Assembly: GCA_052035915.1 (NCBI GenBank)
Contig: JBPOHE010000101.1
Location: forward strand, 1 to 34,754
DNA: 34,754 nucleotides
Direction of reading: 5' to 3'
Source: JBPOHE01 sp052035915
GTDB lineage: Bacteria; Pseudomonadota; Gammaproteobacteria; Chromatiales; Chromatiaceae
Shown here: positions 1-5,914 of the stretch, piece by piece
How the letters are laid out: every line of letters begins with the position of its first letter
How positions within the stretch are numbered: position 1 is the first letter of the stretch
Translations under genes and position numbers: made by a program
Notes under the pieces: model-generated
Databases searched by the model: none
What the model saw: only the letters and a program-made list of their open reading frames with translations
Told to the model about the DNA's origin: nothing

Positions 1-767
1 TAGTGCACCTGGGTCAATGGCGGGGCCTGTGGATTCTGGCGCGAGCGGTCAGTCACCCTCACCCCTAGCCCCTCTCCCGCAGGGCGAGGGGGATTGTGTA
101 GGGTCCGCTGTGCGGACCATTCGGAGCCTGGGTCTGGGATGGTCCGCAGAGCGGACCCTACGCGATTTTCCGCTGGTTTCGCTGGTTCCCAAGCTCCAGC
201 TTGGGAACCCTGTTCTGCCAGCTCTTGCTGGTCCAGGTCACCGGGAAGCTGGGACTTCGCCACACCCGTTCCCAAGGAGGACCTTGGGAACGAGCGGAAT
301 CCTTGCGTCCCCTCGGCCCTCACCCCTAGCCCCTCTCCCAAAGGGCGAGGGGAATCTTGTCGGGTCCGCTGTGCGGACCATTCGGAGCTTGGGTCTGGGA
401 TGGTCCGCCTAGCGGACCCTACAGGGTTATCCCCAGCCGGCGCGTCGCTCTGGGGAACGACCGGGTTGGCGCCGACAAACTCCACCTTGAGGGCATGAGT
501 GGTCCCGGCGGTCAGGAGGTGATCCGGGGCGAATCGCAGCACATGCCCGCCCGAGGTAAAGGTGAGGCGTTCGGGGGACTCTGGTAGGGTCCGCTGTGCG
601 GACCTCTCGTGGCTTGGGTCTGGGATGGTCCGCGTAGCGGACCCTACGCTCTCTGGCCAATCGAGCGGGAGGAATCCCGATGGCGTCTCGACCCGGGCCT
701 GGCCGATGCCGGCCAATCCCAACACCAGCGCCACACCGAGACCGAACATCATCTTGAATCCACGCAT
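1..767 (-). CDS. Secreted protein, 5' part only, with three in-frame palindromic repeat insertions
   Basis: The frame is open from an ATG at 765-767 to the left edge (255 codons, no stop). An AAAGGAG ribosome site lies 6 bases upstream. Residues 1-23 form a signal peptide (MRGFKMMFGLGVALVLGLAG, then IGQA). Residues 24-40 and 62-115 look like ordinary protein (for example SGGHVLRFAPDHLL and HALKVEFVGANPVV). Residues 41-61, 116-136 and 203-223 are near-identical 21-residue peptides of the type VGSAxRTIPDPxSExSAQRT, each encoded by a 63-bp palindromic repeat. Much of residues 137-245 is also translated repeat DNA. The last visible residues (APPLTQVH) again look protein-like. The non-repeat parts remind me of the N-terminal domain of large secreted SBBP/DUF7948-type surface proteins; this is an impression from memory. 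Whether the gene is still functional cannot be told, as its 3' part is missing. Confidence 0.7.
   Translation of the reverse strand, partial: MRGFKMMFGLGVALVLGLAGIGQARVETPSGFLPLDWPESVGSATRTIPDPSHERSAQRTLPESPERLTFTSGGHVLRFAPDHLLTAGTTHALKVEFVGANPVVPQSDAPAGDNPVGSARRTIPDPSSEWSAQRTRQDSPRPLGEGLGVRAEGTQGFRSFPRSSLGTGVAKSQLPGDLDQQELAEQGSQAGAWEPAKPAENRVGSALRTIPDPGSEWSAQRTLHNPPRPAGEGLGVRVTDRSRQNPQAPPLTQVH
57..161. repeat. Composite repeat copy 1: REP-like 36-mer plus 63-bp palindromic unit
   Basis: Bases 57-92 (CCTCACCCCTAGCCCCTCTC followed by a GC-rich arm) are joined to a 63-bp unit at 99-161. The unit runs from TAGGGTCCGC to GCGGACCCTA, so its ends are inverted repeats, and an inner pair GGTCCGC/GCGGACC can extend the hairpin. 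The whole composite recurs as a direct repeat at 318-422. On the minus strand the 63-bp unit encodes residues 203-223 of the secreted protein without changing frame. Confidence 0.9.
184..209. repeat. Perfect 12-bp inverted repeat, 2-base loop
   Basis: GGTTCCCAAGCT (184-195) and AGCTTGGGAACC (198-209) are perfect complements separated by CC. The palindrome lies inside the open frame of the secreted protein, where it is translated as part of the spacer between two 63-bp units. A related palindrome sits at 267-292, so both look like members of one short REP-like family. Confidence 0.85.
267..292. repeat. Perfect 11-bp inverted repeat, 4-base loop
   Basis: CGTTCCCAAGG (267-277) and CCTTGGGAACG (282-292) pair perfectly. 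It shares the GTTCCCAAG arm with the palindrome at 184-209 and is likewise read through in frame by the secreted-protein gene. Confidence 0.85.
318..422. repeat. Composite repeat copy 2: REP-like 36-mer plus 63-bp palindromic unit
   Basis: This copy has the same order and orientation as 57-161, offset by 261 bases (87 codons). The 63-bp unit is at 360-422 and runs from TCGGGTCCGC to GCGGACCCTAC. It encodes residues 116-136 of the secreted protein. The differences from copy 1 are mostly single bases, so the duplication is recent or the family is kept homogeneous. Confidence 0.9.
585..647. repeat. 63-bp palindromic unit, copy 3 (solo)
   Basis: The unit runs from TAGGGTCCGC to GCGGACCCTA and is not preceded by the CCTCACCCC module seen with the other two copies. 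It encodes residues 41-61 of the secreted protein in the same frame and orientation. It diverges from the others mainly in the middle (CTCTCGTGG in place of ATTCGGAGC). Confidence 0.9.
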
Positions 768-954
768 GAGGGGCTCCTTTCCAGTTCCTTGCAACCAGCC
801 GGAGAGAGATCGATAAGCCTTTGACGGCGTGGGAATTCTATAGCAACCGGAGGCAAAATCCATAGGGATGATCCCTTTCGGTGGGAGGCCCGCCCTCGGC
901 CCGATCTTCGTCATCGCGGCGGGGCGCCGCTCTCACCGTTTTGTTCAGTCATAG

Positions 955-1023
955 GTCGGCATCCCCATGCCGACGCCGGCATGTCTCGCCCCAAGCATCG
1001 AATGGCGGCAAAGGGTTGCCGCC
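955..1023. repeat. Two small perfect hairpins in the intergenic gap
   Basis: GTCGGCAT (955-962) pairs with ATGCCGAC (967-974) over a CCCC loop. GGCGGCAA (1004-1011) pairs with TTGCCGCC (1016-1023) over AGGG. They lie between the promoter side of the secreted-protein gene and the 3' end of the AF1514-like gene. Neither is followed by a T tract, so they look like REP-type palindromes rather than intrinsic terminators. The rest of 768-1064 shows no gene. Confidence 0.6.
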
Positions 1024-1064
1024 CTACGAGTCTGTCCCGCTCATCCCAGGACCGAGACCTGGTC

Positions 1065-1454
1065 TCAGTCGGTCGCCAGATCCACCGGCAGGTAGAAAAA
1101 GACAAAACGCCCCTGCTCGAGGTCCACCTCCAGGGTGGCGCCATGGTTGACCCCATAGTCGACATAGCCCGGAATGGCGCTGGCCTCATGGCATTCGCTG
1201 GCGTGTTGGGGCGATTCGAAATCCCGGTCGCGATCGTACCAGGACAAGAGCATGTACTCCCCCAGCCGATGCGCCGCTTCCCGGTTGGCGAGACTCATGG
1301 CGGCGCGGTAATCCGCCAGGGACGGGGATGGGGTCAGCTCGACCCGGGTGAGACGGGAAAGGTCCAGGCGCCGAGGCGTCGCCGGGCAACTCCCGGCGGC
1401 TTCGGTCGGCCCATCCGGGGAGAGAAAGGTGGTCGTCGATCCGAAATCCTTCAT
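1065..1454 (-). CDS. Small AF1514-like (DUF5619-type) protein
   Basis: The product has 129 residues and no signal peptide or membrane segment. The central and C-terminal part (EYMLLSWYDRDRDFESPQH, then a GYVDYGVNHGATLEVDL stretch and FVFFYLPV) matches my memory of the AF1514 family: a short protein with a conserved WYDR segment and a closing beta hairpin. Function is unknown. GGAG lies 7 bases before the ATG, supporting this start. The N-terminal ~35 residues look poorly conserved. It stands alone between intergenic repeats and shows no obvious operon partner. Confidence 0.65.
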   Translation of the reverse strand: MKDFGSTTTFLSPDGPTEAAGSCPATPRRLDLSRLTRVELTPSPSLADYRAAMSLANREAAHRLGEYMLLSWYDRDRDFESPQHASECHEASAIPGYVDYGVNHGATLEVDLEQGRFVFFYLPVDLATD

Positions 1455-1654
1455 GGCCTCACTCCAGGGTTGGCGGAGACAGGGACCGAAGCCCCTCCGG
1501 TCCCGTCATCTACCTTGTGTCTATCTGAAAATAGTACCAGCCCTCGGCCTGTTCGCGGGCCGATATTGCGAGGTGATCGACAAGGACGGCCCTTGAACCC
1601 GCCACGGACACACCCCAGCCTGCGCCTTTACCTCAACCAGGAGAAGAGCCGGTC

Positions 1655-1773
1655 GCCCGGGCAGCGGCCATTTTAGGGCTATATTTGTTCTTCTTAGAAG
1701 AACAATCACCGAAGTTTTGTCGTCATTATTCTCATAAAAAGAACAAAAAGCCCGCTTTGGCACCCAGGCCCGA
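1655..1773. repeat. GTTCT-dyad intergenic element, copy 1
   Basis: It holds two GTTCT/AGAAC dyads. The first (1685-1705) has perfect 10-base arms TTGTTCTTCT and AGAAGAACAA around one base; the second, near 1728-1746, is imperfect. The right end is CCCAGGCCCG (1763-1772). It is about 120 bp and lies just downstream of the PurA-like gene, in reverse orientation relative to the copy at 29308. It fills the second half of the 1455-1784 gap; the first half shows nothing recognisable. Confidence 0.75.
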
Positions 1774-1784
1774 AGACGGCTAAC

Positions 1785-3185
1785 CTACCCCATCACCCAC
1801 TTGTCTTCCGCCCTCGGTCCCAGGGATACCAGGTCCACCTCTTGGCCAAAAGCCTTGCCGAGCCCTTCGAGATAGGCCATCGCCCCAGCGGCGAGTCGCT
1901 CTCCAGGCCCCGGGTCCCAGCCGGGAAAATCCAGATAACTGGGTCGGCAAAGGTTCAGCCAGGCCGTTCGCGCCTCGCGCTGTGATTCAGCGGCGGGAGC
2001 GGGTCGCAGATCCCGGATGCGCCCCTCGACCATCACCCCGAAGTCCTGGTTGGCGGGATCGCCGGGGACGCTGGGTTCGTAGTCGATGACCAGTCGCGCC
2101 TTGGGTAGACCCGCGAGGCGGTCGAGGCAGGTCACCGCCAGGAGATCGACACCTTGGTTGATGGCGATGGCATAGCGGCCGGCGAGGGCGTCGGCCCAGC
2201 CGAAACGCATGGTTCCCTGCCAGCCGTCGTCGGGGTTATGAAGTTCGGGCAGGCGCAGGGCAGGATCCTCGCTGACCAGGGGTCCCCGTCCGTGGCGGGT
2301 GAGATAGGCGCGCATCACCCCGATGGTGAGGGATGACGGCACACCGAGTTCGGCCAGCCGTTGTCTGGCGTCCTGGGCGGTGGTGCGGGATGGGGTGACA
2401 TGGGGCCAGAAGCCCTGATCCATATCGAGCAAGGCGCCCTGGGCACCCTCACAGATCAGTCCCTCACCCTGCGCCAGGGCCAGTCGGAGCTCTTCCAGTC
2501 CTCCCAATTTCACCCCGGAGGCCAGCAAGTCCAGGTAGCGTCCGCGCAGATATCCCGGCACCTCCGGCGTCATGGCCTCGGCCAGTAAGGCTTGCAGGGG
2601 TTCGGCATCCGGATGGCGGCTCAGGAGTTCCCGCATCTGGGTCAGTTTTTCCTCTCGCAGTCGCTCGATCAGGGCCGGCAAGCGGGGATGAAGCAGATCC
2701 CGCACCCTGAGCCCGGAGCACCTTGCCAGTCGATCCTTCAGCACCTCTCCCAGACCCTGGCCGCAACTGCCATGGGCCTGGTCGCCGCGGGCCAGCTCCC
2801 GCATCCGGTTCAGCCAGGCATGCCAGGGGGTGACCAGGGGACAATCGGGATCCAGGGTCAGGCGGGAGCGGATATCTCTCAGCCCCTTGGCTTCGAGTGT
2901 CTGTAACTCGCGCTCGAGCGCCAGGGGATCGACCACCATCCCACTGGAGAGGAAGGTCTCGACTCCGGGCACGAAGGAACCGGAACCGAGCTGGGAGAAA
3001 CAATGGCCGAGTCCTTCGGGCGTCACCACATGGTGGGCGGCCTGGGGACCGCCGTTGCAGCGGATGATCCGACGCGCCCCGCTGGTGCGCGTCAGCCAGT
3101 CCACCATGGAACCCTTGCCTTCATCGCCGTAGCCCAGGCCGACGATGATGAAGACCCGGGGTTCAGCCCTCGGCCGGCAGATCAC
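1785..3185 (-). CDS. Divergent adenylosuccinate synthetase (PurA) homologue
   Basis: The product has 466 residues, slightly longer than ordinary PurA (about 430). PurA joins IMP and aspartate using GTP. The P-loop GYGDEGKG (residues 18-25) keeps the catalytic Asp. CEGAQGALLDMDQG and the following TPSRTT resemble the PurA EGAQGTLLDIDHG / TSSNTT block, and FPGW is kept near the C-terminus. Changes at key sites are marked. The GGHNAGHT loop reads GGPQAAHH (catalytic-type His kept, Asn to Gln). The guanine-recognition TKLD reads TCLD. Substrate or nucleotide preference may therefore differ from housekeeping PurA. The start is a GTG that overlaps the end of the vWA gene by 23 bases, so the two are likely translationally coupled. 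It is the third gene of a pseudokinase - vWA - PurA-like operon. A role in a signalling or conflict-related nucleotide modification is inference only. Confidence 0.75.
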   Translation of the reverse strand: MICRPRAEPRVFIIVGLGYGDEGKGSMVDWLTRTSGARRIIRCNGGPQAAHHVVTPEGLGHCFSQLGSGSFVPGVETFLSSGMVVDPLALERELQTLEAKGLRDIRSRLTLDPDCPLVTPWHAWLNRMRELARGDQAHGSCGQGLGEVLKDRLARCSGLRVRDLLHPRLPALIERLREEKLTQMRELLSRHPDAEPLQALLAEAMTPEVPGYLRGRYLDLLASGVKLGGLEELRLALAQGEGLICEGAQGALLDMDQGFWPHVTPSRTTAQDARQRLAELGVPSSLTIGVMRAYLTRHGRGPLVSEDPALRLPELHNPDDGWQGTMRFGWADALAGRYAIAINQGVDLLAVTCLDRLAGLPKARLVIDYEPSVPGDPANQDFGVMVEGRIRDLRPAPAAESQREARTAWLNLCRPSYLDFPGWDPGPGERLAAGAMAYLEGLGKAFGQEVDLVSLGPRAEDKWVMG

Positions 3186-4626
3186 CCAGGGACAGGCCGG
3201 TCACCGGCAGACCGAGCAGGGCGAGACCGCCGATGGCCTGGCCGATCTGGGCGCGGCGGCCGGCGACCCGTGGCCCGTCAGCGCCCTCGGCCTTGTCCAG
3301 GGCGGCCAGATAGCCGTCGAGATCGGTGCGCTGCTCCATCAGGCCGATGGCGCCGACGATCACCTCGATGATGTCCTGGGGATCCTCCAACAGCAGGATG
3401 TGGTCCCGGGGCAGAACGCCCTCCCAGTGCTTGAGGATGAGGTGTTCGTCGTATTGGGCGTAAGGATCGGCGCCGGGCGCCGCCTTGGTAACCTGGCGAG
3501 GGTCGAAGTGGAAGCGACAGACGCCCTGGTTGCTCGGGGCACCGGTTTCCAGTTTGGACGAGATGGTGCCCTGGTAATGGCTGATGCGTCCGTTCACGTC
3601 CAGCTCGACCTTGTAGGTCACTGGGGCCGGGCGGGATTCATGGAAGCGGTAGTTCTGCACGATCACCTGGTAGTCCCCGGTGGGGGCCTCGCCCCGACGC
3701 CAACGGATATTTTCCACCGGCTTCGCGGTCTCGCCGCGCACGTTGCGATCCACATCCAGTTCGCCACCACAACGGGAGAGCTTGTTGTTGTACCAGATCT
3801 CCTCCCCGGAAGGGGCGATCACATGGAGATCCAGGTCGTCGTGGGTGTTCCACAGCAGGGAGACCCGCACATCCACCTCGTCGTAGCGCCCCCCGGCGGC
3901 GCGCACCCGCTGGGCGATCTCGGCGTCGATATCGGCCTTGCGCTCCTGCCAGGATTTCTTGGGAAAGATGAGAAAGGTATGAAATTTCTCCTGGAGTTCC
4001 CGGAAGATCTGCTGGCTGGGAAGATCCCGCTCCAGACGCTGGCCGAGGATGCGTTCGACCTGGGCCGCCCGCACCCAGGGGTAGAAACCCTCGTCGCCGA
4101 TGAAGAAGAAGTAGCCCTTGCGCCCCTGGGCATTGAGCGCCAGCCGGGTATGACGGGCATAGTAATAGGCCACCAGTTCGTAGGATTCCTGGCCGCTGCC
4201 GCCACCGCCTTCCTCCAGCCAGACCTGGCCCAGCGCCTCGTCCAGCCGATTGTCGCGCTCCCACTGGCTGATCTGCACCGGGGCCTGATCCGCGTCGGCG
4301 TCACCGATGGCGGCGAAGCCGATGGCCGCCCCCGGCAGGTAGCCTTGCAGCTCCAACCAACCGATGAGGGTGGGGAGCTTCTGGTAGACCACCTTGGCAT
4401 CGTCGCCACGGGAGCGGGTGACATCCAGGGCCACCACCACCGCTTGTTGATTCATGCACTCGCGGATACGACCACGGATATCGAGCAGCGGATGCACCTC
4501 GCGGCGCTGTCTCGCCTCCTGGACGCTGGTCGCGTAGCCGCTGTAATCGAAGGGGCTGCGCTCCCCGCCGCCCGGATTGGAACGCGCCTCCCGGGCCACA
4601 TCGAAACTGTATTGTCCTCCACCCAT
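3163..4626 (-). CDS. vWA-domain protein with an inserted YfaP/DUF2135-like beta domain
   Basis: The product has 487 residues and is predicted soluble. Residues 60-225 resemble a von Willebrand A fold with a MIDAS-like ALDVTRS (Asp68, DxTxS) and GYFFFIGDEG. Residues 250-345 (VRVSLLWNTHDDLDLHVIAP, IWYNNKL, then GDYQVIVQNY) match the YfaP/DUF2135 pattern of a beta-sandwich domain. Residues 390-445 (LKHWEGVLPRDHILLLEDPQ and on) look like the last helices of the vWA fold, so the beta domain appears inserted within it. AGGA lies 9 bases before the ATG. It starts 18 bases after the pseudokinase gene and overlaps the PurA-like gene. vWA proteins paired with kinase-like proteins occur in Ter-type stress modules; membership here is inference. 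Confidence 0.75.
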   Translation of the reverse strand: MGGGQYSFDVAREARSNPGGGERSPFDYSGYATSVQEARQRREVHPLLDIRGRIRECMNQQAVVVALDVTRSRGDDAKVVYQKLPTLIGWLELQGYLPGAAIGFAAIGDADADQAPVQISQWERDNRLDEALGQVWLEEGGGGSGQESYELVAYYYARHTRLALNAQGRKGYFFFIGDEGFYPWVRAAQVERILGQRLERDLPSQQIFRELQEKFHTFLIFPKKSWQERKADIDAEIAQRVRAAGGRYDEVDVRVSLLWNTHDDLDLHVIAPSGEEIWYNNKLSRCGGELDVDRNVRGETAKPVENIRWRRGEAPTGDYQVIVQNYRFHESRPAPVTYKVELDVNGRISHYQGTISSKLETGAPSNQGVCRFHFDPRQVTKAAPGADPYAQYDEHLILKHWEGVLPRDHILLLEDPQDIIEVIVGAIGLMEQRTDLDGYLAALDKAEGADGPRVAGRRAQIGQAIGGLALLGLPVTGLSLGDLPAEG

Positions 4627-4644
4627 CTGCGGTTTCCTCTGTTG

Positions 4645-5766
4645 TTATGGAACGATGAACTCGACAAACCTGTGCGGACCGAACAACTCGTCCCGAATCT
4701 TTTCCAGGGCGCGGTACAACTCCCAGGCATCCTGGGGCCGTTGCACCGGGCTCTCCTTGAGAAGAAAGCGAAGAAAGCGTTCCAGCCGTTCAGGAACAGC
4801 GGACGGGAGGGTCTCGCTGGCCGGATCGCCGCCCAGGAGCCAGATCATGCACCTCGCCAGGGACCAGAGGTCCGAGGCCGGTAGCGGCGACTTGCCGTTG
4901 TGGGCCTCGGGTGGCCCATAGATCGGGTCCCGCACTTGGAATCCCTGCCCGGTTTCGCCCGGACGCTGGATGGCGTGGCTCCATCCCAGCAACCAGATAT
5001 TGTGGTCCTGGGGGCGCACCAGGATATGGGCCGGGGTGAGATGACCATGGAGCAGGCCGCGACTGTGAACGTAACCGAGCGCGCTCAGGCAGCGACGCAG
5101 GATCCAGAGGCCATGCCTGGGCTCGATCCCCTGGGGAAAGCGCGCGCGCAGTTGCTCCAGGGTATAGCCGTCGAGGAAATCGAATACGGTGCCCGGCAGC
5201 CCTTCCGCGGTGCGGAATTGATCCAGCACCTGGGGCAGATGCTTGGCGTAGGTACCGGCTCCCTCATGCAACAATCTCAGGGCGCCCACCTCGTTCCGCA
5301 TCGACAGCCTGGCATCCTGACCGGTGGCGATCTTGAGCGCCACCTCCCGGCGTTGCTCCGTGGCGATCTCCTCCATCTCCGCGCGATAGACCCGGCAGAC
5401 TTCCCCCTTGGCGAGTAGCCGCAGATCACGATAACGGCCCTGTGGGGTGCTGAACATGACTGGTTTCGGGCTCGGTGTAGGCGGGAGGGGGTCGGGCTGG
5501 CTAGGCGGCTCAGGGGCGGGGATGGCCGTTCGTCCTCCTTCGTCCGCCAGCGGGCGAGGAGCGGGGAGCTTTTCGACCGGCTCAGGTGTCGGTGTGGGCT
5601 GACGGCGTCGGAAGAGGAATCGCCACACGCCAAAGAAAATCCCCTTGAGAAAGGCATAGACATCCTCGCCGATGCGGGCGCCGATCCGCTGCAGGGCGAA
5701 ATAAAGCAGCAGCACAATCACCGAGGAGATCAGCCCGATCCATTCAAGAGTGGGGAGTTTGTCCAT
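4645..5766 (-). CDS. Membrane-anchored protein kinase-like protein, probable pseudokinase
   Basis: The product has 373 residues: one transmembrane helix (about 9-25), a Pro-rich linker (55-103) and a Ser/Thr kinase-like fold (110-365). The ATP-anchoring lysine is present in VALK (Lys145), and PPE and SDLWSLA are conserved in the C lobe. The catalytic loop reads HGHLTPAHIL instead of HRDxKxxN, so the catalytic Asp is missing. The DFG position reads LGW, so the metal-binding Asp is missing too. It is probably a non-catalytic scaffold or ligand sensor. No clear ribosome site precedes the ATG. It heads the operon with the vWA and PurA-like genes. The 148-base gap upstream carries repeats and could hold the promoter. 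Confidence 0.75.
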   Translation of the reverse strand: MDKLPTLEWIGLISSVIVLLLYFALQRIGARIGEDVYAFLKGIFFGVWRFLFRRRQPTPTPEPVEKLPAPRPLADEGGRTAIPAPEPPSQPDPLPPTPSPKPVMFSTPQGRYRDLRLLAKGEVCRVYRAEMEEIATEQRREVALKIATGQDARLSMRNEVGALRLLHEGAGTYAKHLPQVLDQFRTAEGLPGTVFDFLDGYTLEQLRARFPQGIEPRHGLWILRRCLSALGYVHSRGLLHGHLTPAHILVRPQDHNIWLLGWSHAIQRPGETGQGFQVRDPIYGPPEAHNGKSPLPASDLWSLARCMIWLLGGDPASETLPSAVPERLERFLRFLLKESPVQRPQDAWELYRALEKIRDELFGPHRFVEFIVP

Positions 5767-5813
5767 GAGGAGGTCGATTCACCAAAATGATTACAAAGTA
5801 TTTCGTTCGGCCG

Positions 5814-5884
5814 GAGCTTGTCGAAGGCTCGTAGCGGCGGGGTGCTCTCGCGGTTCGACAAGCTCACCGCGACAAGCTCACCGC
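5814..5884. repeat. Inverted GAGCTTGTCGAA repeat with a 14-bp tandem duplication
   Basis: GAGCTTGTCGAA (5814-5825) is the reverse complement of TTCGACAAGCTC (5854-5865). The 14-mer GACAAGCTCACCGC is then repeated head to tail at 5857-5870 and 5871-5884. It lies between the SWIM protein gene and the pseudokinase gene. This resembles a widespread class of short intergenic repeats. Confidence 0.85.
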
Positions 5885-5914
5885 GAAAGGTAACCGGTTT
5901 GGCGGAACGATCTA

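Noticed and set aside
57..647. Repeats at the left end as a CRISPR array
   Set aside because: The units are palindromic over their full length, irregularly spaced and lie inside an open reading frame, with no cas genes nearby.
1685..1746. GTTCT dyads as intrinsic terminators
   Set aside because: The best dyad has a one-base centre and no consistent T tract follows, so an RNA hairpin terminator is not supported.
1655..1773. GTTCT dyads as LexA or Cheo-box operators
   Set aside because: The Cheo box is GAAC-N4-GTTC, the opposite arm order, and the copies lie at gene 3' ends rather than promoters.
1785..3185. PurZ, the phage enzyme of 2-aminoadenine synthesis
   Set aside because: The P-loop Asp typical of PurA is kept and there are no phage genes around.
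3145..4884. Long plus-strand frame of 579 codons antisense to the vWA and pseudokinase genes
   Set aside because: It is a GC-rich shadow frame without domain features; the minus-strand genes have clear motifs and ribosome sites.
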